A DNA stretch of 45,723 nt from Bacillus sp. AFS059628 (GCF_002571225.1 NZ_NVEC01000110.1:1-45723), one strand, 5' to 3'. Counted from the first letter of the stretch, positions 15,557 to 23,971 are shown. Notes: a model not told the origin generated them from the letters alone. Program-made: numbers and translations.

Positions 15557-15737
15557 ATTGTGATAAACGCTTCACGTGAGCAAATTTTCCTTCTTTAAAA
15601 GTGAATGATACTTTCTTCTCTTGCTGTTTTCACGTAGTAAGACTACAAATTCAGGATCCAGTTTAAGCGATGAAGTTACTTAGCATTTGTCCTCTCATGA
15701 AAAGCAACTTTTGGAAAGCCCCTTCACTTTCATGCAT
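15557..15737 (-). pseudogene. Decayed small gene after tal
   Basis: Coding-like minus-strand sequence is split over frames. One frame contains SSLKLDPEFVVLLREN; a shifted frame continues with EKKVSFTFKEGKFAHVKRL and a stop near 15557. Upstream, an ATG at 15737 overlaps the tal stop codon (TAATG) and opens 24 codons before a stop. It may be the broken remnant of a small protein once translated with tal. I do not recognise the family. Confidence 0.35.
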
Positions 15738-16405
15738 TATAATTTAGGCGCTTTCGCCCAATCCGCAGCAAACTTTTCAATACCTTGATCTGTTAGTGGA
15801 TGCATAGCAAGTTGTTCAATGACTTTATAAGGAATTGTAGCAATATGCGCACCTGCCATTGCTACACGAGTGACATGATCTGGATGTCTAACAGAAGCCG
15901 CAATAATTTGTGTATCTAATTGATGAACATCGAATAATTCAGCAATTTTAGCAACTAATAATACGCCATCTTCAGAAATATCATCTAAGCGACCTAAAAA
16001 TGGAGAAACATACGTTGCACCTGCTCGAGCAGCTAAAAGAGCTTGGTTCACAGTGAAAATAAGAGTAACGTTCGTTTTCACACCTTTTTCAGTAAGATAG
16101 CGACAAGCTTCTAATCCCGCTAGCGTCATCGGAAGTTTTATTGTAACTTTCTCATCGCCGCCGTTAATCTTCATCAACTCTTCTGCTTGAGCAATCATTT
16201 CTTCAGCCGTCACAGCATCTGGCGTTACTTCTGCCGAAACAGATTCAACTTTCGGCACTGCCTGACAAATTTCTGCAATACGGTCTTCAAACTTAATGCC
16301 CTCTTTTGCTACTAAAGAAGGATTCGTTGTAACACCAGCTAAAACTCCAAGTTTATATGCTTTTTTTATGTCCTCAAGATTTGCAGTATCAATAAAAAAC
16401 TTCAT
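15737..16405 (-). CDS. tal: Transaldolase (short TalC/MipB type)
   Basis: 222 residues, the length of subfamily 3B transaldolases. [16 protein letters not shown] at the N-terminus, GVTTNPSL (about 25) and VTIKLPMT (about 85-92, with the Schiff-base Lys) are diagnostic, as are [14 protein letters not shown] and [11 protein letters not shown]. It transfers dihydroxyacetone units in the non-oxidative pentose-phosphate pathway. It lies 51 bp after gnd with an SD (GGAGGG) and is followed by a terminator. Confidence 0.93.
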   Translation of the reverse strand: MKFFIDTANLEDIKKAYKLGVLAGVTTNPSLVAKEGIKFEDRIAEICQAVPKVESVSAEVTPDAVTAEEMIAQAEELMKINGGDEKVTIKLPMTLAGLEACRYLTEKGVKTNVTLIFTVNQALLAARAGATYVSPFLGRLDDISEDGVLLVAKIAELFDVHQLDTQIIAASVRHPDHVTRVAMAGAHIATIPYKVIEQLAMHPLTDQGIEKFAADWAKAPKL

Positions 16406-16456
16406 GATCTATTCCCTCCATTTTTTAAACGTCAATGAGTTAAATTTTTAAGATGT

Positions 16457-17350
16457 TTATTTCTTTTCTACTGCATGTCCGCCAAATTCATTACGCAGAG
16501 CTGCTACTACTTTTCCTGTAAATGTATCATTGTCTAATGAGCGGTAGCGCATTAATAGAGACATTGCGATAACAGGAGTTGCTGTTTGAAGGTCTAATGC
16601 TGTTTCTACTGTCCATTTCCCTTCACCAGAAGAATGCATAACACCCTTAATTTCATCTAATTTTGCATCTTTAGAAAATGCATTTTCTGTTAATTCCATT
16701 AACCAAGAGCGAATGACTGAACCGTTGTTCCATACTCTTGATACTTTTTCATAATCGTAGTCAAATTCACTTTTCTCTAGAATCTCAAATCCTTCACCGA
16801 TAGCAGCCATCATGCCGTATTCAATTCCGTTGTGAACCATTTTTAAGAAGTGACCACTACCAGCTTTTCCAGCATATAAGTATCCATTTTCTACAGCAGT
16901 ATCACGGAAGATAGGTTCAACGATATCCCAAGCTTCTTGATCTCCTCCGATCATGTAACAAGCACCATTACGAGCGCCTTCCATTCCGCCAGAAGTTCCT
17001 GCATCCATAAAGTGAATGCCATCTTCCTTTAGTTGCTCATATCGTTGAATAGACTCTTTATAATGTGAATTCCCCGCTTCAATTAAAATATCTCCTTTTG
17101 AAAGCAATGGTGTAACTTCATCAATAACAGAATCAACGACAGCATGCGGAACCATTACCCAAAGAATTCTTGGTGATTGTAATGATTGAACGAGTTCACT
17201 TAAACTAGATACGCCTGTAGCTCCGTACTCTTTCATTTCTTCCACTGCACTCGCATTTAAATCAAATGCAGCTACTTCATGTTTATGATCCATTAAATTC
17301 TTCCCTAAATTTAATCCCATTTTACCTAAACCAATTAATCCAACTCTCAT
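16457..17350 (-). CDS. gnd: 6-phosphogluconate dehydrogenase, short decarboxylating form
   Basis: 297 residues from the chosen start. RVGLIGLGKMGLNLGKNL is the Rossmann dinucleotide motif, GTSGGMEGARNGACYMIGG the substrate-binding signature (about 116-134) and KMVHNGIEYGMM carries the catalytic Lys. This is the short 6PGDH class (about 300 residues), distinct from the 470-residue GndA. The start at 17350 has AAGGAGG 9-10 bases upstream; an in-frame ATG 33 bases earlier lacks one. It oxidises and decarboxylates 6-phosphogluconate to ribulose-5-phosphate and lies between zwf and tal. Confidence 0.92.
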   Translation of the reverse strand: MRVGLIGLGKMGLNLGKNLMDHKHEVAAFDLNASAVEEMKEYGATGVSSLSELVQSLQSPRILWVMVPHAVVDSVIDEVTPLLSKGDILIEAGNSHYKESIQRYEQLKEDGIHFMDAGTSGGMEGARNGACYMIGGDQEAWDIVEPIFRDTAVENGYLYAGKAGSGHFLKMVHNGIEYGMMAAIGEGFEILEKSEFDYDYEKVSRVWNNGSVIRSWLMELTENAFSKDAKLDEIKGVMHSSGEGKWTVETALDLQTATPVIAMSLLMRYRSLDNDTFTGKVVAALRNEFGGHAVEKK

Positions 17351-17446
17351 AATATAATTCCTCCTTGAATTACCTTTCATCATACATACATGTTAATAAA
17401 ATGATGAATATCTTTTTGTCATATTGCTTTACTTATAAGAATGTAC

Positions 17447-18931
17447 TTATTTTTTCAACCCTTCATCTAGCCACCATTTAAATTCACTTTCTTGTAACAG
17501 AGCATGAGCAGCATCCGGACCATACGAGCCAGACTCATATTCATGAAGAGGTAACAAGTTCTCTTCGAACGCTTCAAGGATTGGTTGCACCCACTCCCAT
17601 GACAATTCAACTTCTCTCCAGTGTGCAAAGAATGTAGAATCTCCACATACAGCATCATAGATAAGTCTTTCGTAAGCTTCCGGTACTCCCACTCCTGTTT
17701 GCTCACAAGTAAAATGAATACGGATCGGTTCAAGCTCTCCATTGTTCAATGGATTTTTACTATTTAATTGGAGTGAAACATTTTCATTTGGGCTAATTTC
17801 AATAATTAACAAATTAGGCGCTGCATTTGGATTACTATCTTGATACTGCTGTTTTAATGTATTTTTAAACTCAATTACAATACGAGTAGACTTTTCTTTC
17901 ATTCTTTTTCCTGTTCGTATGTAAAAAGGAACATCCGTCCAAAATGGATTATCAATCCATAAGCGAGCCGCAACAAATGTATCTGTTTGAGAAGAAGGGT
18001 TTACTCCCGGCTCCTCTCTATACGCTACAACTTGTTGTCCTTTTATCTCCCCTGAAGCATATTGTCCGCGAATGATATGATTCTGAACGTCTTCTTTTTT
18101 CACTTTACGAAGAGTCTCCATGACCTTTCGTTTTTCCTCACGAATTTCACATGCATTAATCTTTTCCGGCAGATTCATAGCAGTCATCATTAATATTTGC
18201 AGCATATGATTTTGAACCATATCACGAATGGCTCCTGCATGATCATAATATCCTGCCCTTTCTTCTACACCAACCGTTTCACTAGCTGTAATTTGTACAT
18301 TCGCAATATGTTCTTTATTCCAAATTGATTGGAGAACAGGGTTTGCAAATTCAAGCGCCTCAATATTTTGAACCATCGGCTTACCTAAATAATGATCAAT
18401 ACGGTATATTTCGTCTTCTTCAAACGTTCGGCTAAGCTTATCATTCAGCTCTCGGGCAGATGTAAGATCATGACCAAACGGTTTCTCAATCATTAGGCGC
18501 TTCCATCCATCCGTTTTATCAAGTCCACTTTCCTTAATATTTAAAGCAATGGTCTCAAAGAAGTCTGGAGTAACTGAAAGGTAGAACATTCTATTCCCTT
18601 GTATATTTTGTTCTTCTTCCCTTTCACGAACTACTTGTAATAACTTTTTATAGTCTTCTGGCTTATTCACATCTAACGGACAATAACGAAAATACTCTAA
18701 AAAATCTTCTATTTTCGGAGTACCTTCATCTTTGCGACGAGAAAAAGTTTCTATTGATTCTTTTACTCTTTTTTGAAAATCTAAATGAGATACTTCACGT
18801 CTTCCAAGCCCAATAACGGACATTTGCTTTGGAAGCTTTTGATCTCTATATAAGTTATATAGCGCAGGGTAAATTTTCCTTTTAGCTAAATCCCCTGTTG
18901 CTCCAAATAAAACAAAGGTCATTGATTCCAA
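17447..18931 (-). CDS. zwf: Glucose-6-phosphate 1-dehydrogenase
   Basis: A 494-residue G6PDH of normal length. GATGDLAKRKIYPALYNL is the N-terminal coenzyme motif, EKPFGHDL follows at about 149, and RIDHYLGKP (about 176-184) contains the catalytic His. TGKRMKEKS is the usual late motif. It makes 6-phosphogluconolactone and reduced coenzyme. TTG is taken as start because AGGGGG lies 7 bases upstream; the in-frame ATG nine bases later is too far from the SD. It is the first gene of the minus-strand pentose-phosphate cluster. Confidence 0.95.
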   Translation of the reverse strand: MESMTFVLFGATGDLAKRKIYPALYNLYRDQKLPKQMSVIGLGRREVSHLDFQKRVKESIETFSRRKDEGTPKIEDFLEYFRYCPLDVNKPEDYKKLLQVVREREEEQNIQGNRMFYLSVTPDFFETIALNIKESGLDKTDGWKRLMIEKPFGHDLTSARELNDKLSRTFEEDEIYRIDHYLGKPMVQNIEALEFANPVLQSIWNKEHIANVQITASETVGVEERAGYYDHAGAIRDMVQNHMLQILMMTAMNLPEKINACEIREEKRKVMETLRKVKKEDVQNHIIRGQYASGEIKGQQVVAYREEPGVNPSSQTDTFVAARLWIDNPFWTDVPFYIRTGKRMKEKSTRIVIEFKNTLKQQYQDSNPNAAPNLLIIEISPNENVSLQLNSKNPLNNGELEPIRIHFTCEQTGVGVPEAYERLIYDAVCGDSTFFAHWREVELSWEWVQPILEAFEENLLPLHEYESGSYGPDAAHALLQESEFKWWLDEGLKK

Positions 18932-19285
18932 TTTCAGTCCCCCTCGTGATGTATAATCATTGTCACTATAGTAAAATGCATTGTACAGAAGCTACTATTA
19001 TTGTTGATTCACTCTTACTTCTTAACTTCTCATTTTTTATATTTGTCGCTTTCTCATTGTCCCCAATATTAATAGTGACAATTCAAAGCATTTTTAACAC
19101 ATCCTATTTATTTACTATAACTTATATAAAATAACTTAATTATTAAAAGTAATTAAGTTATTTTATGTCTATCATATTAACTACATGGATTATAATCGTC
19201 AAGAAAAGTGTCTCGAATTAAAGATTTTTCATTCGTAATATTTTTTGTGTGCTTGTCTATTTATTAGAAACAGGTTTATAACATG
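18932..19285. other. Intergenic region upstream of zwf with a 15-bp inverted repeat
   Basis: No gene is visible. At 19128-19164, AAAATAACTTAATTA and its exact complement are separated by 7 bases. The element lies about 200 bp upstream of zwf and has no T-tract; it may be an operator or a relic repeat. The rest is AT-rich and holds the zwf promoter, which I cannot place. Confidence 0.5.
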
Positions 19286-19341
19286 AATAATAAAAAGGCA
19301 AAACCGAACATATCCTTGTTCGATTTTGCCTTTTTATTATT
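19286..19341 (-). terminator. Terminator of the UPF0303 gene
   Basis: A stem of about 23 bp (AAAAAGGCAAAA-C-CGAAC against GTTCGATTTTGCCTTTTT, extended by AATAAT/ATTATT) includes the stop codon and ends in T-rich sequence on the minus strand. Confidence 0.8.
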
Positions 19342-19813
19342 GCTTCAAATGATTTTTAACGGCCCTTATCACCAATTCATGATCTTCTTCTGGTGGTAAT
19401 CCTGAAACTGTTATCATTCCAATGACCCCTACGTCTTTTATTTGGACAGGAAAACATCCACCAAACGCAGCATAATCCGACCTATCTAAAAGATACTTTT
19501 CATTATATGGAACGCCAGTGATTTCACTTTGTATTTGCATATAATACGAGCTATGATTATGCAGAGAAACAACTCTTTTTTTACGCTCAATCCATTGTGT
19601 ATTTTCCTCAGTTGTCCCTGTCATCTTAAAATGAAATAGTTGCACACCATTTTTCGCTATATCAACAGCAATTAATTTCCCTTCCTTTTTCGCTGTTTCA
19701 ACGATAAATAAACCTATTTGCAGTGCATCTTCATTTGTAAAAGAGGAAAATTGAAGTGTTTCCTCCTCTATTAAAATTTGTTTACTGATTTCATTCAAAT
19801 TTGAAGTACTCAT
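19337..19813 (-). CDS. UPF0303 / HbpS-like (DUF336) protein
   Basis: 158 residues from the chosen start. The fold family (heme-degrading domain, UPF0303) is recognised from [23 protein letters not shown]-like [62 protein letters not shown]. Members of this fold bind heme, cobalamin or small acids; the ligand here is unknown. The start at 19813 has AAGGGGG 9-10 bases upstream; an earlier in-frame codon at 19864 does not. It is monocistronic with its own terminator. Confidence 0.8.
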   Translation of the reverse strand: MSTSNLNEISKQILIEEETLQFSSFTNEDALQIGLFIVETAKKEGKLIAVDIAKNGVQLFHFKMTGTTEENTQWIERKKRVVSLHNHSSYYMQIQSEITGVPYNEKYLLDRSDYAAFGGCFPVQIKDVGVIGMITVSGLPPEEDHELVIRAVKNHLKQ

Positions 19814-19999
19814 ATCTTTATCCCCCTTACTCACTTTATGCCGCATTGATATTTTTAAAATCAATATATCTCATACCGTAAAGCGTATTCTTTTCTTCCT
19901 GGTGCTATTATGAATTATATTTAACGCACTAAAAATGTATGTCCTCTAATGCTAAACATTTCGTATAGAAGTTTTCTTCCGAATACTACTCGCAAACAT

Positions 20000-20028
20000 A
20001 AAAAAACCAGTTGCTTAAGCAGCTGGTT
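20000..20028 (-). terminator. Terminator after the frameshifted small gene
   Basis: AACCAGTTGCT and AGCAGCTGGTT form an 11-bp stem with a two-base apex, followed on the minus strand by seven T. Confidence 0.8.
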
Positions 20029-20039
20029 CACTAACAGTT

Positions 20040-20416
20040 TCATATTGGATATTCACTCAACCAAAGGAATGCTTGTTCATAATCATCAAAAAATTTTACA
20101 GATTCTTTCGTATTGGACTGTTGTAAATAATTCAGTATTTCCCCTTCTTCAAGGAGAAAAGCAATTGCCTTACTATGATTCAAAATCGTTTCATTGAAAA
20201 ACTTATCTTTCCATGCTTTTTGAACAGAAAAATGATCTGGTATGTATCCTTTTCTATCGACCAGCAATTTATACTTCCGCCCCTCGGAAATAAATTGCTG
20301 ACAAACTTGCTCGAAACCATTAAACCATTCATACACATCATCTGTTTTAATTTTGCCGATAAGACGGTAACAATTATATCTCCCAAAACTGTTGTACTAA
20401 TATTCAGTTTACTCAA
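20040..20416 (-). pseudogene. Frameshifted small gene (about 125 codons)
   Basis: A TTG at 20416 with AAGGGAG about 10 bases upstream opens LSKLNISTTVLGDIIVTV. The conserved-looking continuation LIGKIKTDDVYEWFNGFEQV...FLWLSEYPI is in the next frame. The 377-bp span is one base short of 126 codons, so a single-base loss near 20362 (in GTCTTATCGG) explains it. The soluble product resembles STAS/SpoIIAA-like or phage-type small proteins only vaguely, and I do not assign a function. The second frame alone could start at GTG 20336 but has no SD. A terminator follows, so it was a complete transcription unit. A sequencing error is possible. Confidence 0.55.
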
Positions 20417-20491
20417 CCTAAAATCATCTCCCTTAGCTACAATTATGCGAAAATATCCCATAAAATCAATAAGATTAAATTGTAACGCATT

Positions 20492-20533
20492 AAAAAGGGA
20501 CAGACTCTCCAAACGGAGAAGCCTGTCCCAAAA
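20492..20533 (-). terminator. Terminator of the serine transporter gene
   Basis: GGGACAG/CTGTCCC with an inner CTCC/GGAG pairing, followed by TTTTTA on the minus strand, 36 bp after the stop codon. Confidence 0.8.
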
Positions 20534-20568
20534 TCGTTCTATTTTGTATTAGAACTAACAATCGTGAT

Positions 20569-21888
20569 TTAGAATAATGATTTAATACTTGCTAAAACAG
20601 TAAGTATACCTACAATAATAACAAATACGTTACTCATTTTCCCTTTGTATTTAGCTAGTACTGGTACTTTTTGAATCGCATACATCGGTAATAGACATAA
20701 GATAGCAGCAACTAATGGACCACTTAGAGAATCAATAAGTCCAAGAATACTTGGATTTGTATACGCAACAAACCAGCATGATAATACAACAAAAGTAAGG
20801 ACGATTGTCTTAATTGTTTTTTCTTCAATTACTTTTCCACGTGATTTACCGAACTTAATAATCATGTCACGCATTACTTCAAATGCTCCGATATAATGTC
20901 CAAGGAAAGATTTTGTAATAGCCACAAAAGCAATGATTGGAGCTGCAATCGTAATTACAGGTGAATTCAGTTCATTCGCAAGATATGAAAGAATTGATAA
21001 GTTTTGCTCTTTTGCCATTTTTAAATCCTCTGGAGTTAAGCTCAGTGCACTACTCCAAACGAAGAACATAACTACAACGAATGTCATAATATAACAAACT
21101 TTTTGTATTTGCGCACATTTAGCATCAGTAGCTTCTATTCCATACGTAGCTCTCTGTTTCACAACAAATGATGAAATCATAGGTGAATGATTAAAAGAGA
21201 ATACGATGATTGGTAGAATTAACAATATCGTTCCAAAATATCCTGTTCCTGTTGAAGCAGTAGAAACAGCTGAGAAGCTAAGCATTGACGTATTCCACTG
21301 TGGAATTAAAGATATTGCGATAAACAGTAGAGAAGCTATGAAAGGATACACTAGCATACTCATGATTTTCACAGTAATATCTTGACCAAAATTCAGTATA
21401 GCGATAAGACCAAGAACTAATACAAGTGATAAAATAGCTCTTGGAGGCTCTGGCATGTGCAATTGATGCACGATAAAACTACTTGCAGTGTTTGTAAGTG
21501 CAACCGAATACATTAGTACGATTGTATAAATTGAAACGAAATATACGATGTTAAAAATGATACTCGCTTTATTTCCGAAATACTCTCTAATTGTACCTGT
21601 GATCCCCTCATCAGCAGAATTAGAAGCGTATATCATTTTAGCAAGTGCCCTATGTGAGTAATACATAACTGGATATGCAAGCAATGTAATTAGTAGTAAT
21701 GATAATAAACCACCTGAACCTGCATTAATCGGTAAAAAGAGCACCCCTGCTCCAATTGCAGTTCCAAATAGGCTCAATGCCCATGTAGTATCCTGCTTAT
21801 GCCACTTTTTCGGATCTGCATATTGCTCATTTTTTCGTGCGGTATTTTCAGCTTGAACTTCTATTTTCTTTGCAGTATTCCCGTTCAT
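20569..21888 (-). CDS. SdaC-like serine (HAAAP family) transporter
   Basis: About 439 residues and 11 hydrophobic segments. WALSLFGTAIGAGVLFLPIN (about 35-54) is nearly the SdaC signature, and YSVALTNTASSF and FNHSPMISSFV also match the hydroxy/aromatic amino acid permease family. Serine uptake by proton symport is the likely role. The start at 21888 is preceded by AAAGGGGGAG 8 bases away; the frame is open 38 codons further upstream without an SD. The leader is unusually long, about 520 nt from the likely promoter at 22412-22424. That promoter block is almost identical to the one in front of the serine dehydratase operon at 34.9 kb, which supports serine as substrate. Confidence 0.82.
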   Translation of the reverse strand: MNGNTAKKIEVQAENTARKNEQYADPKKWHKQDTTWALSLFGTAIGAGVLFLPINAGSGGLLSLLLITLLAYPVMYYSHRALAKMIYASNSADEGITGTIREYFGNKASIIFNIVYFVSIYTIVLMYSVALTNTASSFIVHQLHMPEPPRAILSLVLVLGLIAILNFGQDITVKIMSMLVYPFIASLLFIAISLIPQWNTSMLSFSAVSTASTGTGYFGTILLILPIIVFSFNHSPMISSFVVKQRATYGIEATDAKCAQIQKVCYIMTFVVVMFFVWSSALSLTPEDLKMAKEQNLSILSYLANELNSPVITIAAPIIAFVAITKSFLGHYIGAFEVMRDMIIKFGKSRGKVIEEKTIKTIVLTFVVLSCWFVAYTNPSILGLIDSLSGPLVAAILCLLPMYAIQKVPVLAKYKGKMSNVFVIIVGILTVLASIKSLF

Positions 21889-22399
21889 ATAATAACTCCC
21901 CCTTTTATCTATTCCTGCGTCTCTCTTTATGGCTAGCGAATACTTTCTTTTTTGAAAAATGAATTCCTTACAAGTTGCCCCACATTGCAAGTCCTTCACC
22001 AAAATGAATCCAAATTAAAACATTCGCTAGATAGCGTCCTAATATAATTGTTAGCGTTAACAAAAAAGTTCACTCGTGCTATCCGCTCCTTATATAAAGA
22101 CCGCTTAAGAGAACAATATAGAATAGACTTCATAAATACATTGCAACATTTCTAATAACAGTGTATTACTTTAATGGTTTCTCTAAATTACTTGTAACAG
22201 TAATTTTAGTTAAACCGGCCTCTCTTCATTTATGAGGCATTTCTTTCTCAATTCTATACATCAACTTTCATAGCTTCGGCAGCATTTATGGTATTGATTA
22301 CACAAGCCACTGAAGCACTTTACATACATTTCGCCTCTAACCACACACCTTTCTTACTAGTAATCGCATTTTTATATTTTCTCCAGAGATCATAAAATT
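21889..22399 (-). other. Long 5' leader of the serine transporter
   Basis: About 510 bp without a convincing gene. On the minus strand I see a hairpin GCCTC/GAGGC (about 22222-22243) and a longer one GGTTT-N-TAAATTAC/GTAATTT-N-AAACC (about 22174-22213). A 9-bp inverted repeat CTAGCGAAT/ATTCGCTAG brackets the last part of the leader (about 22027 and 21935). The length suggests RNA-level control. No T-box (TGGNACCGCG) is present. Confidence 0.4.
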
Positions 22400-22434
22400 T
22401 CTCTCGACGCCCTCATTATAACGTGTATATTTAT
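22400..22434 (-). promoter_or_regulatory. Conserved promoter/leader element, copy 1 (serine transporter)
   Basis: Contains TATAAT followed by GAGGGCGTCGAGAGA. It matches 34872-34906 at 34 of 35 positions. Just downstream (to about 22373) GAGAGA can pair with TCTCT across a 10-nt loop, followed by GGAGAAA. The second copy keeps the same flanks with a shorter loop. Confidence 0.65.
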
Positions 22435-22797
22435 AAAATTAATATTTTTATATTTTCAGAAATATTAAATGGATATAATTTTACATGGATAATATTTTAC
22501 AGTTAGCATGCAACCCTTGTTCCTATCACTTTTAACGGCATTAATTAGCATAAAATACAGTAAAATATTGTTTGTTTAAGCTAGTTATTTTTAAAATACT
22601 TATATCCTCATTTACCGAAAAATTTTATTTTGATTTAAAAAAGATATTCTAGTAAATAATTAATGTGGTTAAAAAGAAATGTTTCTTCAAATGTACAAAC
22701 CAATTTCCAGGATATATATTACAGATATTGCATTCACATACATTTTCAACTTGATGGTAACGAGAGAACCGCTAACATTTTGCTCAACGTAAAAATA
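22435..22797. other. AT-rich intergenic region, no gene seen
   Basis: This lies between the serine transporter promoter and the end of the IDEAL-domain transcription unit. I see no ORF with an SD, no repeat and no RNA gene. Confidence 0.6.
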
Positions 22798-22827
22798 AAA
22801 TCAGCTGCCCATATGGACAGCTGATTT
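22798..22827 (-). terminator. Terminator of the IDEAL-domain transcription unit
   Basis: A 13-bp stem (AAATCAGCTGTCC / GGGCAGCTGATTT on the minus strand, one wobble) with an ATAT loop is followed by TATTTTTA. Confidence 0.75.
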
Positions 22828-22883
22828 ACATCATTATCATTATTAGGAGTAAGCAAACAAATCACTTAAATGCCATCTTAACT

Positions 22884-23051
22884 TTAGTTTTTTAACTCTT
22901 CCTCAGGGATATTTCTATGTTTGTAATGAATGGATTTTATTTCATTTCCTTTCATACGAAAAGTAATTGTGTCCTCTCCATAAGGTGGATTGTGTGCCCC
23001 TTCAAAAGTTTGAATTTGCACAGTTACATAGAAAATATAATAATGGAATCT
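22884..23051 (-). pseudogene. N-terminally truncated small coding remnant
   Basis: 55 codons, in the same frame as and directly after the stop codon of the IDEAL-domain gene. The sequence reads like real protein: VTVQIQTFEGAHNPPYG, then EDTITFRMKGNEIKSIHYKH and a stop at 22884. There is no ATG and no SD; the only candidate start is GTG at 23021. It resembles the C-terminal part of DUF3888-type Bacillus proteins, tentatively. It may be a remnant, or reached by readthrough of the TAA. Confidence 0.45.
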
Positions 23052-23387
23052 TTACAATCCCTCATTAACTAGCTCTTTTATCGAGTTTAATTTTGCAGAG
23101 AGCTCAATAAACCATTCTTCATCCCCTGTTAATAATGCAAGGTCTATAAGATAATGGATTTGCTCCTTATTTATTACCTTTGATTCAGGAAGTTTGTTAA
23201 CATGTTTACTAAAGAGTAAAATCACTTCGTTTTTTGTGTACTTATCGTCACGTTTCACAATGCTAACTGTAACTACATCTTCTACTTCATCAAGTGATAC
23301 AATGTAACCAACTATGAATTCACCCTCATTTGATATTCCACGAACCCAATCTCCCACTTTTAAAACATGATTATTATTTGACATCAT
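23052..23387 (-). CDS. IDEAL-domain protein with a KOW/Tudor-like N-terminus
   Basis: 111 residues. The N-terminal half (about 8-65: VLKVGDWVRGISNEGEFIVGY and VTVSIVKRDD) looks like a small beta-barrel. The C-terminal 40 residues (INKEQIHYLIDLALLTGDEE then WFIELSAKLNSI) match the IDEAL domain found in Bacillus cytosolic regulators such as ComK- or FtsH-related small proteins. AAGGTG lies 8 bases before the first of two ATG codons. A perfect ACTGTAA-N9-TTACAGT dyad lies 63 bp upstream, identical in form to those near saiR and spxA2, so it is a plausible SaiR target. Molecular function unknown. Confidence 0.7.
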   Translation of the reverse strand: MMSNNNHVLKVGDWVRGISNEGEFIVGYIVSLDEVEDVVTVSIVKRDDKYTKNEVILLFSKHVNKLPESKVINKEQIHYLIDLALLTGDEEWFIELSAKLNSIKELVNEGL

Positions 23388-23449
23388 ACTTTTTCACCTT
23401 CTTATACATATTTTTTGTAATAATAAAAAAGATATAAAAACTAACTTTA

Positions 23450-23472
23450 ACTGTAATATTTTTATTTACAGT
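23450..23472. promoter_or_regulatory. SaiR-type dyad upstream of the IDEAL-domain gene
   Basis: ACTGTAA-TATTTTTAT-TTACAGT: perfect 7-bp arms and a 9-bp spacer, the same layout as the sites at 23972 and 24844. Confidence 0.65.
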
Positions 23473-23512
23473 TATTTTTTAAGAACTCACGGCTACATAA
23501 TAATTAAGCCGC

Positions 23513-23926
23513 TTAACGTTCTTGATTAATAAGGTCAACAACTTCTTTCATTGTATAATTCTTTAAATATTCACCTAGATGTTCTTCTGCACCTAAGAAA
23601 ATAGCAAAAAGAACTTTCCGCATGTTCGAACCTACAATACACTGATCGTTTGATTCTGGACACTTCGGCTGCAGTGCCCCTTCAGAAGTTATTTGATACA
23701 TATTCCAAAGATTAATTTCACTTAAATCACGGGCAAAAATAAAACCTCCACCCGTTCCCTCTTTTGATTGTATAAACTTATGTTTTTTTAACAAACTTAG
23801 TACTTTGCGAATGCGTACCGGATGAACACCTGCACTTTCAGAAATAGCATTACTTGTTGACATCCGATCTGGCTGTAAAGCTAAATAAGTTAAACTGTGA
23901 ATGGCCAAGGTAAAGTCGCTGTTCAT
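23513..23926 (-). CDS. saiR: Rrf2-family repressor SaiR
   Basis: 137 residues. The N-terminal winged helix (SDFTLAIHSLTYLALQPD, HPVRIRKVLSLLKKHKFI, then EGTGGGFIFARDLSEI) is typical of Rrf2 proteins of the YwnA branch. It has only two cysteines (CPESNDQC, about 97-105) and not the three-Cys Fe-S set of IscR/NsrR. In B. anthracis an Rrf2 protein named SaiR represses spxA2 and is inactivated by thiol stress; gene neighbourhood and family match that report. The start at 23926 has TAGGAGG 6-7 bases upstream, whereas an upstream in-frame codon at 23971 does not. A dyad of the same type lies 46 bp upstream, suggesting autoregulation. Confidence 0.78.
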   Translation of the reverse strand: MNSDFTLAIHSLTYLALQPDRMSTSNAISESAGVHPVRIRKVLSLLKKHKFIQSKEGTGGGFIFARDLSEINLWNMYQITSEGALQPKCPESNDQCIVGSNMRKVLFAIFLGAEEHLGEYLKNYTMKEVVDLINQER

Positions 23927-23971
23927 TGTTGTCCTCCTACGATAAAAAAATGATTCCTCTCTTCGTAACAT

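Noticed and set aside
22230-22330. Lysine-riboswitch-like words (AGAGGCG, GCCGAAG) in the serine transporter leader.
   Set aside because: The order and the other conserved blocks of the L-box (GAGTA, GTAAGGCTG, GGAGGGCTATC) are missing, and no five-way junction can be drawn.
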